Origin: Candidatus Sulfopaludibacter sp. SbA3
GTDB taxonomy: Bacteria; Acidobacteriota; Terriglobia; 20CM-2-55-15
DNA: 33,563 nt
Direction: 5' to 3'
NCBI GenBank assembly: GCA_945865815.1
Contig: CAMBFR010000037.1
Coordinates: 1 to 33,563 of the forward strand
This document shows, piece after piece, positions 18,633 to 24,893 of the stretch (position 1 is the first letter of the stretch; the number at the start of each line of letters is the position of its first letter). Position numbers and translations under genes: made by a program. Below the pieces are notes generated by a model that was not told where the DNA came from, did no database searches, and saw nothing but the letters and a program-made list of their open reading frames with translations.

Positions 18633-18767
18633 TTAGATCCAGATTACGCTGTAATGTTCTTTCTTGGCCGTTCGACCATTCACTTCCCACTGAGCGCTGG
18701 GTGCAACCTTGTTTTCGAGTTCTTCGATTTCAGACAATTCAGTAGCAACGATGGTTATCTCACTCAT
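18633..18767 (-). CDS. 44-residue peptide under c-di-GMP riboswitches
   Basis: I do not recognise this peptide. It starts at 18767 with a very good ribosome site (GGAGGAG, seven bases upstream). The product begins MSEITIVATELSEIEELENK, an acidic, probably helical N-terminal half that could act as a leader. The second half contains Trp27, a basic patch (RTAKKEH, 32-38) and a hydrophobic end SVIWI. There is no cysteine, no signal peptide and no membrane segment. It is the first gene after two c-di-GMP-I aptamers and a terminator. On the same strand upstream is a PqqD-like/M50/HlyD fusion, which suggests a precursor peptide that is bound, cut and exported. That role is inference; a small regulator is also possible. 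A 102-residue frame from 18941 is rejected because it reads through the terminator hairpin. Confidence 0.8.
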   Translation of the reverse strand: MSEITIVATELSEIEELENKVAPSAQWEVNGRTAKKEHYSVIWI

Positions 18768-18863
18768 GGTTTTGCTCCTCCAGTAAATTATTGAGTTAAA
18801 TTCTTGTTCCGGCAGTTGATTGTAGTGGCCACTTAAAAGCGATCCCCGTTTGTGGATTTGATC

Positions 18864-18910
18864 CAAAAATAGAAACGGGCTGCCTCGAGGCGAATGCCTC
18901 TGGCAGCCCG
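18864..18910 (-). terminator. Intrinsic terminator, riboswitch expression platform
   Basis: On the minus strand, CGGGCTGCC (18910-18902) pairs with GGCAGCCCG (18884-18876), enclosing an inner stem GAGGC/GCCTC with a four-base loop. It is followed directly by a T-rich run (18875-18866, TTTCTATTTT). It lies 27 bases after the proximal aptamer and about 100 bases before the peptide start, which is where a transcription-control platform is expected. A GUAGCC at 18961-18956, inside the aptamer's third helix, could pair with GGCUGC of the terminator's 5' arm as an antiterminator. That would make ligand binding favour termination, but the polarity is not proven. Confidence 0.85.
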
Positions 18911-18937
18911 ACTGACATGGTCGACACGAGCAGCCCA

Positions 18938-19020
18938 ACAAAGTTCAACAGTTTTGGCTACACATGCTGACGGTAGTCTCGAAGCTTTGCGTCCCCGTCT
19001 TTCAACGGGTTTGCCTTTGT
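18938..19020 (-). ncRNA. c-di-GMP-I (GEMM-I) riboswitch, proximal copy
   Basis: On the minus strand the RNA contains GGCAAACC, a hairpin capped by a GAAA tetraloop (CCGUU-GAAA-GACGG), and GGGACGCAAAGC, the diagnostic GEMM-I conserved core. The outer helix is formed by ACAAAG (19020-19015) with CUUUGU (18943-18938). A CUAC/GUAG pair fits the third helix. The length of 83 bases is normal for the class. This copy is followed by a terminator and then the 44-residue peptide gene. The class is known to bind cyclic di-GMP. Confidence 0.9.
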
Positions 19021-19082
19021 CAGGAGGAATGCTCGGGTGGAGGGGCAACCACTTTCTCAGTAAACAAGGTCGCCATCTCCTA

Positions 19083-19179
19083 CCTCTGGCGGCCCAACCA
19101 GCGTGGCCCGCTTACTCCAGCGGACTTTAGCTTTGCGGCTTTGCGTCTCCGTTTTTCAACGGGTTTGCCTGTACAAAGG
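19083..19179 (-). ncRNA. c-di-GMP-I (GEMM-I) riboswitch, distal copy
   Basis: This is a second, independent aptamer about 60 bases upstream of the proximal one. It has GGCAAACC, a CCGUU-GAAA-AACGG tetraloop hairpin and GACGCAAAGC, plus a GGUUGGG near the 3' side. The outer helix appears to be CCUUU (19179-19175) with AGAGG (19087-19083). The segment between the aptamers shows no T-tract terminator, so this copy seems to work together with the proximal one rather than having its own platform. Outside the core hairpins the two copies differ clearly, so they are not a recent duplication. Confidence 0.84.
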
Positions 19180-19227
19180 ATTCAGACTTACGTTTCTAGG
19201 ACAAAAGAGCGGAAAGCTAAACTAAAA

Positions 19228-19256
19228 ATACTAAAACTTTGGAAAAATCTTGTCAG
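19228..19256 (-). promoter_or_regulatory. Candidate sigma-70 promoter for the riboswitch/peptide transcript
   Basis: CTGACA (19256-19251) and TAGTAT (19233-19228) are separated by 17 bases in an AT-rich stretch right after the M50 gene stop. A start near 19221 would give a leader of about 450 bases holding both aptamers. The -10 box matches only four of six positions, so read-through from the M50 gene on the same strand remains possible. Confidence 0.45.
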
Positions 19257-19276
19257 GCATGGTACCGGCGGAAGGT

Positions 19277-21658
19277 TCAGGGCAGGAGATACCAGAATTC
19301 GGTCCGGATCCAGCGAACTATCCGGCGCGTCATTAAATCAATGATGCGGCGCTCGCCACAATAGATATGGGCAACGCCGGTCATATCCGGCTTCAACATC
19401 AATCCATCGTTGGGTACCTCGCTCCGGACCACAACCATCTGCTGCTCGTTTACGGACTGCGCTACAGGTGCAATGAAGTCCACGCGTCCTTGAATTTCCA
19501 GCGACGGGAAGCTGCGCGGCTTCATCCGGATTTCATTGCCTGGCCGCACATCCGCGAGTTCTTTTTCAGGTACCAGCATTTCTACAGTCACGCGGCTGAT
19601 TTCCACGAGGCGCATCAGTTCGTCGCCTGCCTCCAAAAACTCGTTAAGCTTGCGCTCTACGAACGGAGTAGCCACCACACCGTCGATCGGCGCCCGCACT
19701 TCGGTCCTGCCGAGTTCCTCGCTCAGGTTGTCCACCTGGGTCTGCAGCTTCCCTACCTCGGCCTCCGTCTGGCGGATCAACTCCGGGCGATTCCCTGCCT
19801 GCATGAGCCTCAATTCGCTCTCAGCTTCGGCGAGCTCGCGGGCTTTCAAATCGGCTTCGCGATCGCCGGTCTCGGAAACGACGCGGATCGACGCTTCAAT
19901 CTCGGCGATTTCGTTTTCACGGACGCGGACCGCGGTTTCGGCTTTGTCCAGCTCGGACCGCGCTATCAAGCCACCGCCGAACAACTCGCGCGCGCGTCTA
20001 CGGTTTTGCTCGTCGAGCTGCAGCTCCGAGCGCTTCCGTTCGAGCACTTGCGCCAATTGGTTGCGCTGCTCCTGGTTGCGGCGGGCGTTGCCGAGTTCGA
20101 CGCGCTTGGTTTCCACAAGCTTCTGCTTGCGGTCGAGTTCCTCGGCCCTTGCGCCGGCGCGCAGGAGCGTGAGCGCGGTCTTTCTGGTTTCCAGGTCGCC
20201 ACTCAACTCGGAAATGCGCTGCTGCTTGGCAAAATCGCGCAGCCGCGCCAGAAGATCGCCCTTGGTCACCCGGCTTCCTTCACGCACCAGCATGTCAACG
20301 ATGATTCCATCCGTCTCGGCCCGGACCGCAATTTCGCTGCGGGCTACAATCTTGAACTCGGCCGGAATCTTGAGCTCCCAGCGTCCCACAAACGCCACCA
20401 GAAGGGCGACCGCCACAATTCCTGCATTCCGATATTTTCGAAAAGCGGCACGACTGATCACGGCCCGTACTCCGGCCATGGATTCCATAGCCGTTCTTCT
20501 CAAGGTTAATGTGGAAAACATCATGAAACCGACGAACCCGGCAAAGGCCCAGTTGGACGTCGCCCAAGTATACAAGGCGCCATACACATATATTAATAAG
20601 GTTGTGGAAAACACGAGCGAGGCCAGGCCGTACGTCAATTGCGCCCGGTCTTCCCTCCACGGGCGCCGGGATGGATGCTTCCCTGCTTTCCCTCCAATCC
20701 AATTCCATAATGAGTCGATGGACTTCTTCCGAAGGTTCGGAATCTCGAGGTAGTCGCTCAGCATGTAATAACCGTCGAGTTTAATGAGGGGATTGAAATT
20801 CACGAGAGTCTGCAGGCCGGAAAACAGCACGACAATCACGACGATCTGATGGATGAATGCATCCGGGGCGGTTACGCGCCAAACAATCGTGCAGAGTCCC
20901 CAGATAACGAGCTGGAAGTATCCACCTGCCAGAGTCACCAGCATCCGATTGCGTTTCGAAGGGAACATCCAGGAATCGCTTACGTCGCAATAAAAAGCCG
21001 GTTGAAAGTAAATGAGCATGAGGCCGAGTTCATGAACCTTCCCTCCAAAATGACAACACGTCAGGCCATGAGCAAACTCGTGGATGGTGACAATCGTAAA
21101 AACAACAAGCCAGATGAAGAAAAGGCCCTGAATATTGAACAAACTCTCAATGCCTGCGCCTAACTGGTCCCAGTGCAGAAAAGTGAGCGTAAAGCCCGTG
21201 ACGATTGATGCCAGCGCGAACACCTGGAACCACGCTGTAAATGCCCATCGTGTACGCGGAAGCAGCCAGGAGAAGACCTTTTCGGGATTGAGCGAGGCAA
21301 CTTTCCAATAAAAAAAACCTTCCTCGCTGTCGGCGGTCTTGCGGCTCTTGTACGAGGCGAGCTTCTCGCGTCCTTCGGCGCTATCGAGCAGAAGCTTGTC
21401 TTCAAGGGATGCGAAGAATGCCGTTATGGTTGAGGCGGAGACGGCTCGGTCGAGCTTTTCGGCTACACGTGCGGCGACTGTTTCGGCATCAATCGGTTCG
21501 CGGAGCAGGTCCAGAATTGCAGCCTGGCTTTCTGTGAATCGGAAGTACCGCCTGGTGAGTGGGTCCTTGACGACGAGGTATGTCTTGCCTTGCTGCTGCT
21601 GACGGGAGAATTCAAGGTCCGGCCGGAGCTGCACCGCGTAAGACAGGTTCTGCTCCAT
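19277..21658 (-). CDS. PqqD-like / M50 metalloprotease / HlyD adaptor fusion
   Basis: The 793-residue protein has three parts. Residues about 10-95 resemble a PqqD-type winged-helix domain (YFRFTESQAAILDLLREP), a fold that in peptide-modification systems binds precursor leaders. Residues about 130-425 are a multi-pass M50 (site-2 type) protease domain with HEFAH (193-197) and the second metal-ligand motif NPLIKLDGYY (289-298, D295). Residues about 430-770 are a HlyD-like adaptor: a lipoyl half-motif (VRAETDGIIVDMLVREG), a long coiled coil (about 475-650) and a second lipoyl half (VRAPIDGVVATP). The arrangement belongs to the putative peptide zinc metalloprotease group. It probably processes and/or exports a peptide across the inner membrane. 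No ABC ATPase or TolC gene is in the window. The start has no obvious ribosome site. Confidence 0.88.
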   Translation of the reverse strand: MEQNLSYAVQLRPDLEFSRQQQQGKTYLVVKDPLTRRYFRFTESQAAILDLLREPIDAETVAARVAEKLDRAVSASTITAFFASLEDKLLLDSAEGREKLASYKSRKTADSEEGFFYWKVASLNPEKVFSWLLPRTRWAFTAWFQVFALASIVTGFTLTFLHWDQLGAGIESLFNIQGLFFIWLVVFTIVTIHEFAHGLTCCHFGGKVHELGLMLIYFQPAFYCDVSDSWMFPSKRNRMLVTLAGGYFQLVIWGLCTIVWRVTAPDAFIHQIVVIVVLFSGLQTLVNFNPLIKLDGYYMLSDYLEIPNLRKKSIDSLWNWIGGKAGKHPSRRPWREDRAQLTYGLASLVFSTTLLIYVYGALYTWATSNWAFAGFVGFMMFSTLTLRRTAMESMAGVRAVISRAAFRKYRNAGIVAVALLVAFVGRWELKIPAEFKIVARSEIAVRAETDGIIVDMLVREGSRVTKGDLLARLRDFAKQQRISELSGDLETRKTALTLLRAGARAEELDRKQKLVETKRVELGNARRNQEQRNQLAQVLERKRSELQLDEQNRRRARELFGGGLIARSELDKAETAVRVRENEIAEIEASIRVVSETGDREADLKARELAEAESELRLMQAGNRPELIRQTEAEVGKLQTQVDNLSEELGRTEVRAPIDGVVATPFVERKLNEFLEAGDELMRLVEISRVTVEMLVPEKELADVRPGNEIRMKPRSFPSLEIQGRVDFIAPVAQSVNEQQMVVVRSEVPNDGLMLKPDMTGVAHIYCGERRIIDLMTRRIVRWIRTEFWYLLP

Positions 21659-21674
21659 TTGTTTTTCAGTTTAA

Positions 21675-21714
21675 CAGAGACAACAAGACCCTGCGGTCTA
21701 TCGATCGCAGGGTC
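21675..21714 (-). terminator. Terminator-like hairpin after the cold-shock gene
   Basis: On the minus strand GACCCTGCG (21714-21706) pairs perfectly with CGCAGGGTC (21695-21687) over a 10-base loop, followed by a T-rich TTGTTGTCT. It starts ten bases after the cold-shock stop and ends just before the M50 fusion gene, which therefore probably has separate transcription or depends on read-through. Confidence 0.7.
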
Positions 21715-21723
21715 CCGAAATCG

Positions 21724-21933
21724 TTACGGAGCTTTTTCGACGTTTTCAGCCTGGAATCCCTTTGGTCCCTGAGTGATCGTAAACTCAACGTCATCGCCTT
21801 CCTTCAGCGTTTTGTATCCTTCGCTGACGATGGCCGAATAGTGGACAAATACATCCCCGCCCGAAGCCCTCTCAATAAACCCGAAGCCCTTTTTGTTGTT
21901 GAACCACTTCACCTTGCCTGTTTCTTTACTCAT
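21724..21933 (-). CDS. csp: Cold-shock protein (CspA family)
   Basis: A 69-residue single cold-shock domain that binds single-stranded RNA/DNA and melts mRNA structure. RNP1 (KGFGFI, 15-20) and RNP2 (DVFVHY, 27-32) are intact, and the N-terminal [11 protein letters not shown] is standard. A good ribosome site (AGGAG) precedes the ATG. The gene has its own strong promoter about 125 bases upstream, giving a long 5' UTR as seen in other cold-shock mRNAs, and a terminator hairpin after the stop. Confidence 0.96.
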   Translation of the reverse strand: MSKETGKVKWFNNKKGFGFIERASGGDVFVHYSAIVSEGYKTLKEGDDVEFTITQGPKGFQAENVEKAP

Positions 21934-22056
21934 TACCGCCGACTCCTTTTTTACTTGTAACTATTTCTGTCTAAACTTCGCGGTTGAGAGAGGGCAACGA
22001 TTTCGGAATTACTCTTTCTCCATCTGCAAGATGCCGCAAAGTGTAAACCGTCGGGC

Positions 22057-22084
22057 ATTATACTCAAACCAAACAGGGTGTCAA
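22057..22084 (-). promoter_or_regulatory. Near-consensus sigma-70 promoter of csp
   Basis: TTGACA (22084-22079) and TATAAT (22062-22057) both match consensus perfectly, spaced by 16 bases. Transcription would start near 22050 and leave a 5' UTR of about 115 bases before the csp ATG at 21933. It is the strongest promoter seen in the window. Confidence 0.85.
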
Positions 22085-22145
22085 CTTCCGATGTCGCCGA
22101 TAAGTTCAGGCTGCCAAAAGGGTTGTCGCGATCCCATTGCGCCTC

Positions 22146-23180
22146 CTACCGGATCAACATGCAGTCGCCGTAGCTGTAGAAACGATACCTTTGTCCTATA
22201 GCGTGGCTGTACGCGTTTTCAATCATCGAACGGGAACTAAAGGCCGAGACCAGCATGAGCAGTGTCGACCGTGGAAGATGAAAGTTTGTCAGCAGGCCGC
22301 CGACGGACGCGAACTCATAACCAGGGAGAATAAACAGGTCCGCATTACCGGTTCCCGCTTCAAACCGGCCGAACCGCCGCAGGATGTATTCGAGCGTGCG
22401 AGTGGATGTTGTGCCCACCGCCACGATCCGACGGCCGGCGGTATGGGCCTCGTTCAAGGCTGCCGCGGTTTTGGGAGTAATTTCGTATCGTTCGGGCTTG
22501 AGAACGTGCTCTCGCGGATCTTCACTTCGAACAGGAAGAAAGGTTCCAACGCCTACGTGGAGGGTGATCTTGAGAATCTCAATGCCCCGATGCCGCAGCG
22601 CATCAAACATTCCTTCCGTGAAATGGAGCCCTGCGGTCGGTGCAGCCACCGCTCCTAGAGAGTTCGCGTACACCGTCTGGTATTCGACCGTGTCGGACGC
22701 GGCGTCTTCCCTGTCGATGTACGGCGGCAGCGGCATATGCCCGTACCGTTCGAGAAACGCTTCGACGCCCACAGATGACTTCCATTCGAGCAATCGCAGG
22801 CCGTGCGGCGTCGCTTCGCCGAAAATTCCCGCTGCTCCGTCAAAGTCCACCCGGTCTCCGGGCCGGATTCGCTTGCCCGGATGACACAGGACTTCCCAGA
22901 GATCCGGGCCCACGGGCGCGGCAAACAGCACCTCGATTTTGCGGCGGCTGCCGGAGGCGCGTTGCAAGGTTCCATAGGTGCGAGAGCGCATCACACGCGT
23001 ATCATTAATGACGAGCACGTCCGAGGGCTGAAGAAGCTCCGGCAAGTTAACGAAAGCGCTGTCGGTCAGTTGTCCGGTGCGCCGGTCGAGAACCATCATC
23101 CGCGAAGCGCCTCGCGGGCGGACGGGCTCGCGCGCAATCAACTCCGGCGGCAACTCATAATCAAAATCTGAAAGCTTCAT
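22146..23180 (-). CDS. queA: tRNA preQ1(34) S-adenosylmethionine ribosyltransferase-isomerase (QueA)
   Basis: QueA transfers and isomerises the ribosyl part of SAM onto preQ1 at tRNA position 34, making epoxyqueuosine. It is 344 residues. Family blocks are clear: MKLSDFDYELPPELIA at the start, VLVINDTRVMRSR, AAPTAGLHFTEGMFDALR, ITLHVGVGTFLPVR, VGTTSTRTLEY and LLTNFHLPRSTLLMLVSAF. The start lies only eight bases from the start of the divergent methyltransferase gene, so both use a shared upstream region or promoters inside each other's coding sequence. Both genes act on RNA modification. Confidence 0.96.
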   Translation of the reverse strand: MKLSDFDYELPPELIAREPVRPRGASRMMVLDRRTGQLTDSAFVNLPELLQPSDVLVINDTRVMRSRTYGTLQRASGSRRKIEVLFAAPVGPDLWEVLCHPGKRIRPGDRVDFDGAAGIFGEATPHGLRLLEWKSSVGVEAFLERYGHMPLPPYIDREDAASDTVEYQTVYANSLGAVAAPTAGLHFTEGMFDALRHRGIEILKITLHVGVGTFLPVRSEDPREHVLKPERYEITPKTAAALNEAHTAGRRIVAVGTTSTRTLEYILRRFGRFEAGTGNADLFILPGYEFASVGGLLTNFHLPRSTLLMLVSAFSSRSMIENAYSHAIGQRYRFYSYGDCMLIR

Positions 23181-23188
23181 TTCTTCTG

Positions 23189-24358
23189 ATGGTTAACGGG
23201 CAAGTCGTTATACGCAAACGCGGCGCAGACCGCATTAAGCACGGGCACTTATGGGTGTACCGCAGCGACATCGTCGAAGTGAAAGACGCCCAGCCTGGAG
23301 ACATAGTCCGGGTCATCGACCAGCGCGGAACCACAATCGGCAAAGCGTTTTTCAGCTCACAGTCACAGATCGCGCTTCGTTTTCTCGCCCGCGGCGACGC
23401 CACAATTGACGAGGAATGTTTCCGCAAGCGCTTCGAAGCCGCAGACCAGTTTCGGGAACGCCTGGGAGTGGATCCCCTGTTGAGCCGCCGCATCCACTCC
23501 GAGGGCGATCTTCTGCCGGGCATTATCGTCGATCGCTACGGAGACCGAATCGTGGCCCAGAGCCTGATTCAGGCCAGCGATCGCCTTCAGCCTCTGATAA
23601 CCCGGATACTCACCGAGAGATACCATCCGCGATCCATTCTCTTTCGAAATGATAGCAGGGTGCGCGAACTCGAAGGGCTTGAGCTGAAGCAGGAAGTCGT
23701 CGGCGATCCCCTGCCGGAAATGATCACGGTTGACGAAGATGGGTTACAGGTTTCCATTCCACTGGCCGCAGGCCAGAAGACCGGCGCTTACCTGGACCAG
23801 CGCGATAACCGCCGCGCCGCAAAACAGTACGCGCACGGCGCGGCGCTGGACGCTTTCAGTTACGGAGGGGCGTTCGCGTTGCACCTGAGCAGCGTATGCG
23901 ATTCGGTGGAAGCCGTGGACATTTCGGCGCCGGCTGTCGAGCTCGTTCGGGCCAATGCGGAGCGCAATAACCTGAAGAACATCACCGCCATCGAGGCGAA
24001 CGTCTTCGACTTCCTGCGCCAACGCCACAGCGAAAATGCGCGCTACGACACGATCGTGCTCGACCCGCCCGCCTTTGCCAAGAACAAGGACAGTCTCGAA
24101 GGCGCTCTGCGCGGCTACAAGGAAATCAATAACCGGGCAATGAGACTCCTACGCCCGCACGGCATCCTTATTACATGCTCCTGCTCTCACCACGTGAGCG
24201 AAGCCCTTTTTGCGGAGATGCTCGCCGATGCGGCAAATGACGCCGGCCGCTGGATCCGCGTCATCGAACGGCGCATTCAAGCGGCAGATCACCCGGTTTT
24301 ACTGACAGTTCCAGAGACTTTGTACCTGAAATGTTTCATCTTGGAAATCATATATTGA
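23189..24358 (+). CDS. rlmI: Class I rRNA methyltransferase, RlmI-like
   Basis: The 389-residue protein has an N-terminal PUA-type RNA-binding domain (about 1-75, with HGHLWVYRSDI) and a C-terminal Rossmann methyltransferase domain (about 170-389). The SAM-binding motif is ALDAFSYGGAFALHL, followed by AVDIS, a VLDPPAFAK catalytic-type motif and a CSCSHH motif with the cysteine typical of m5C enzymes of this group. By this architecture it is an RlmI/COG1092-type 23S rRNA cytosine-C5 methyltransferase; the exact target base cannot be read. The promoter of the hsp20 gene begins within its last codons. Confidence 0.88.
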   Translation: MVNGQVVIRKRGADRIKHGHLWVYRSDIVEVKDAQPGDIVRVIDQRGTTIGKAFFSSQSQIALRFLARGDATIDEECFRKRFEAADQFRERLGVDPLLSRRIHSEGDLLPGIIVDRYGDRIVAQSLIQASDRLQPLITRILTERYHPRSILFRNDSRVRELEGLELKQEVVGDPLPEMITVDEDGLQVSIPLAAGQKTGAYLDQRDNRRAAKQYAHGAALDAFSYGGAFALHLSSVCDSVEAVDISAPAVELVRANAERNNLKNITAIEANVFDFLRQRHSENARYDTIVLDPPAFAKNKDSLEGALRGYKEINNRAMRLLRPHGILITCSCSHHVSEALFAEMLADAANDAGRWIRVIERRIQAADHPVLLTVPETLYLKCFILEIIY

Positions 24359-24383
24359 CAGTCATACGCTCAGATCATATGTT
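24355..24383 (+). promoter_or_regulatory. Promoter of the hsp20-clpB unit
   Basis: TTGACA (24355-24360) and TATGTT (24378-24383) are spaced by 17 bases. The -35 box overlaps the last codons of the preceding methyltransferase gene. Start of transcription would be near 24390. No CIRCE operator was seen here, so regulation may differ from that of groEL. Confidence 0.65.
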
Positions 24384-24417
24384 GTTATTCGACTAAGATA
24401 TTGGGAGGATTTGACCA

Positions 24418-24861
24418 ATGGCCGTTACAAGATGGGATCCGTTCCGAGACTTAAACCTGTTGCAGGACCGTATGAACCGTCTGTTCGATGATGCCGGGCG
24501 CGGATGGAGATCCGATGAACCGGTTTCCACCACGACCTGGAGCCCCGCGATCGACATATTTGAAACAGAGGGCGAAATCGTTGTAAAAGCGGAACTTCCG
24601 GGCTTGGATCGCAAGGATATTACGGTCCATCTGGAGAACAACGTCCTGACTCTTCGTGGCGATCGCCGGTTCGCAAAAGAGAGTAAGGAGGAGAATTATC
24701 ATCGGATCGAGAGATCTTATGGAGGATTCAGCCGGGCATTTTCGATCCCGATGTCTGTGGACGAACAGAGCATCAGCGCCGATTACAAAGACGGGATTCT
24801 GAATATCCGGCTCCCCAAGAAGGAGCAGGCTAAGCCGAAGCAGATCAGGATCAACGAGTGA
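24418..24861 (+). CDS. Small heat-shock protein (Hsp20/alpha-crystallin)
   Basis: A 147-residue ATP-independent holdase that binds unfolding proteins. It has a short N-terminal arm (WDPFRDLNLLQDRMNRLFDD), the alpha-crystallin domain from about 42 to 135 (PAIDIFETEGEIVVKAELPGL through YKDGILNIRLPK), and a C-terminal IRI anchor (I-x-I motif) just before the end. A clear ribosome site GGGAGGA lies upstream. It is followed 32 bases later by clpB, a natural partner because Hsp20-bound aggregates are substrates for ClpB. Confidence 0.94.
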   Translation: MAVTRWDPFRDLNLLQDRMNRLFDDAGRGWRSDEPVSTTTWSPAIDIFETEGEIVVKAELPGLDRKDITVHLENNVLTLRGDRRFAKESKEENYHRIERSYGGFSRAFSIPMSVDEQSISADYKDGILNIRLPKKEQAKPKQIRINE

Positions 24862-24893
24862 AGGCATCAAAAAAGTAAGGATTGGGAATATCC

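Noticed and set aside
18633-18941. Longer 102-residue version of the small peptide
   Set aside because: It would translate through the terminator hairpin and close to the aptamer, with no ribosome site at its start. The internal ATG at 18767 has an ideal one.
18984-19170. Two similar blocks sharing TTTCAACGGGTTTGCC, considered as CRISPR-like or simple direct repeats
   Set aside because: Read on the minus strand they are the conserved cores of c-di-GMP-I aptamers with compensating helix changes. There are only two copies and no regular spacers.
18551-19277. Sigma-54 (-24/-12) promoter for the peptide or HD-GYP genes
   Set aside because: No GG-N10-GC arrangement with supporting bases was found. 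One near match before the HD-GYP gene has the wrong spacing (nine bases).
19367-20753. Two long plus-strand open frames (380 and 405 codons) opposite the M50/HlyD gene
   Set aside because: They are antisense shadows of a coding strand with clear domains. Their translations are low-complexity Ser/Arg-rich or lack motifs, and no ribosome sites precede them.
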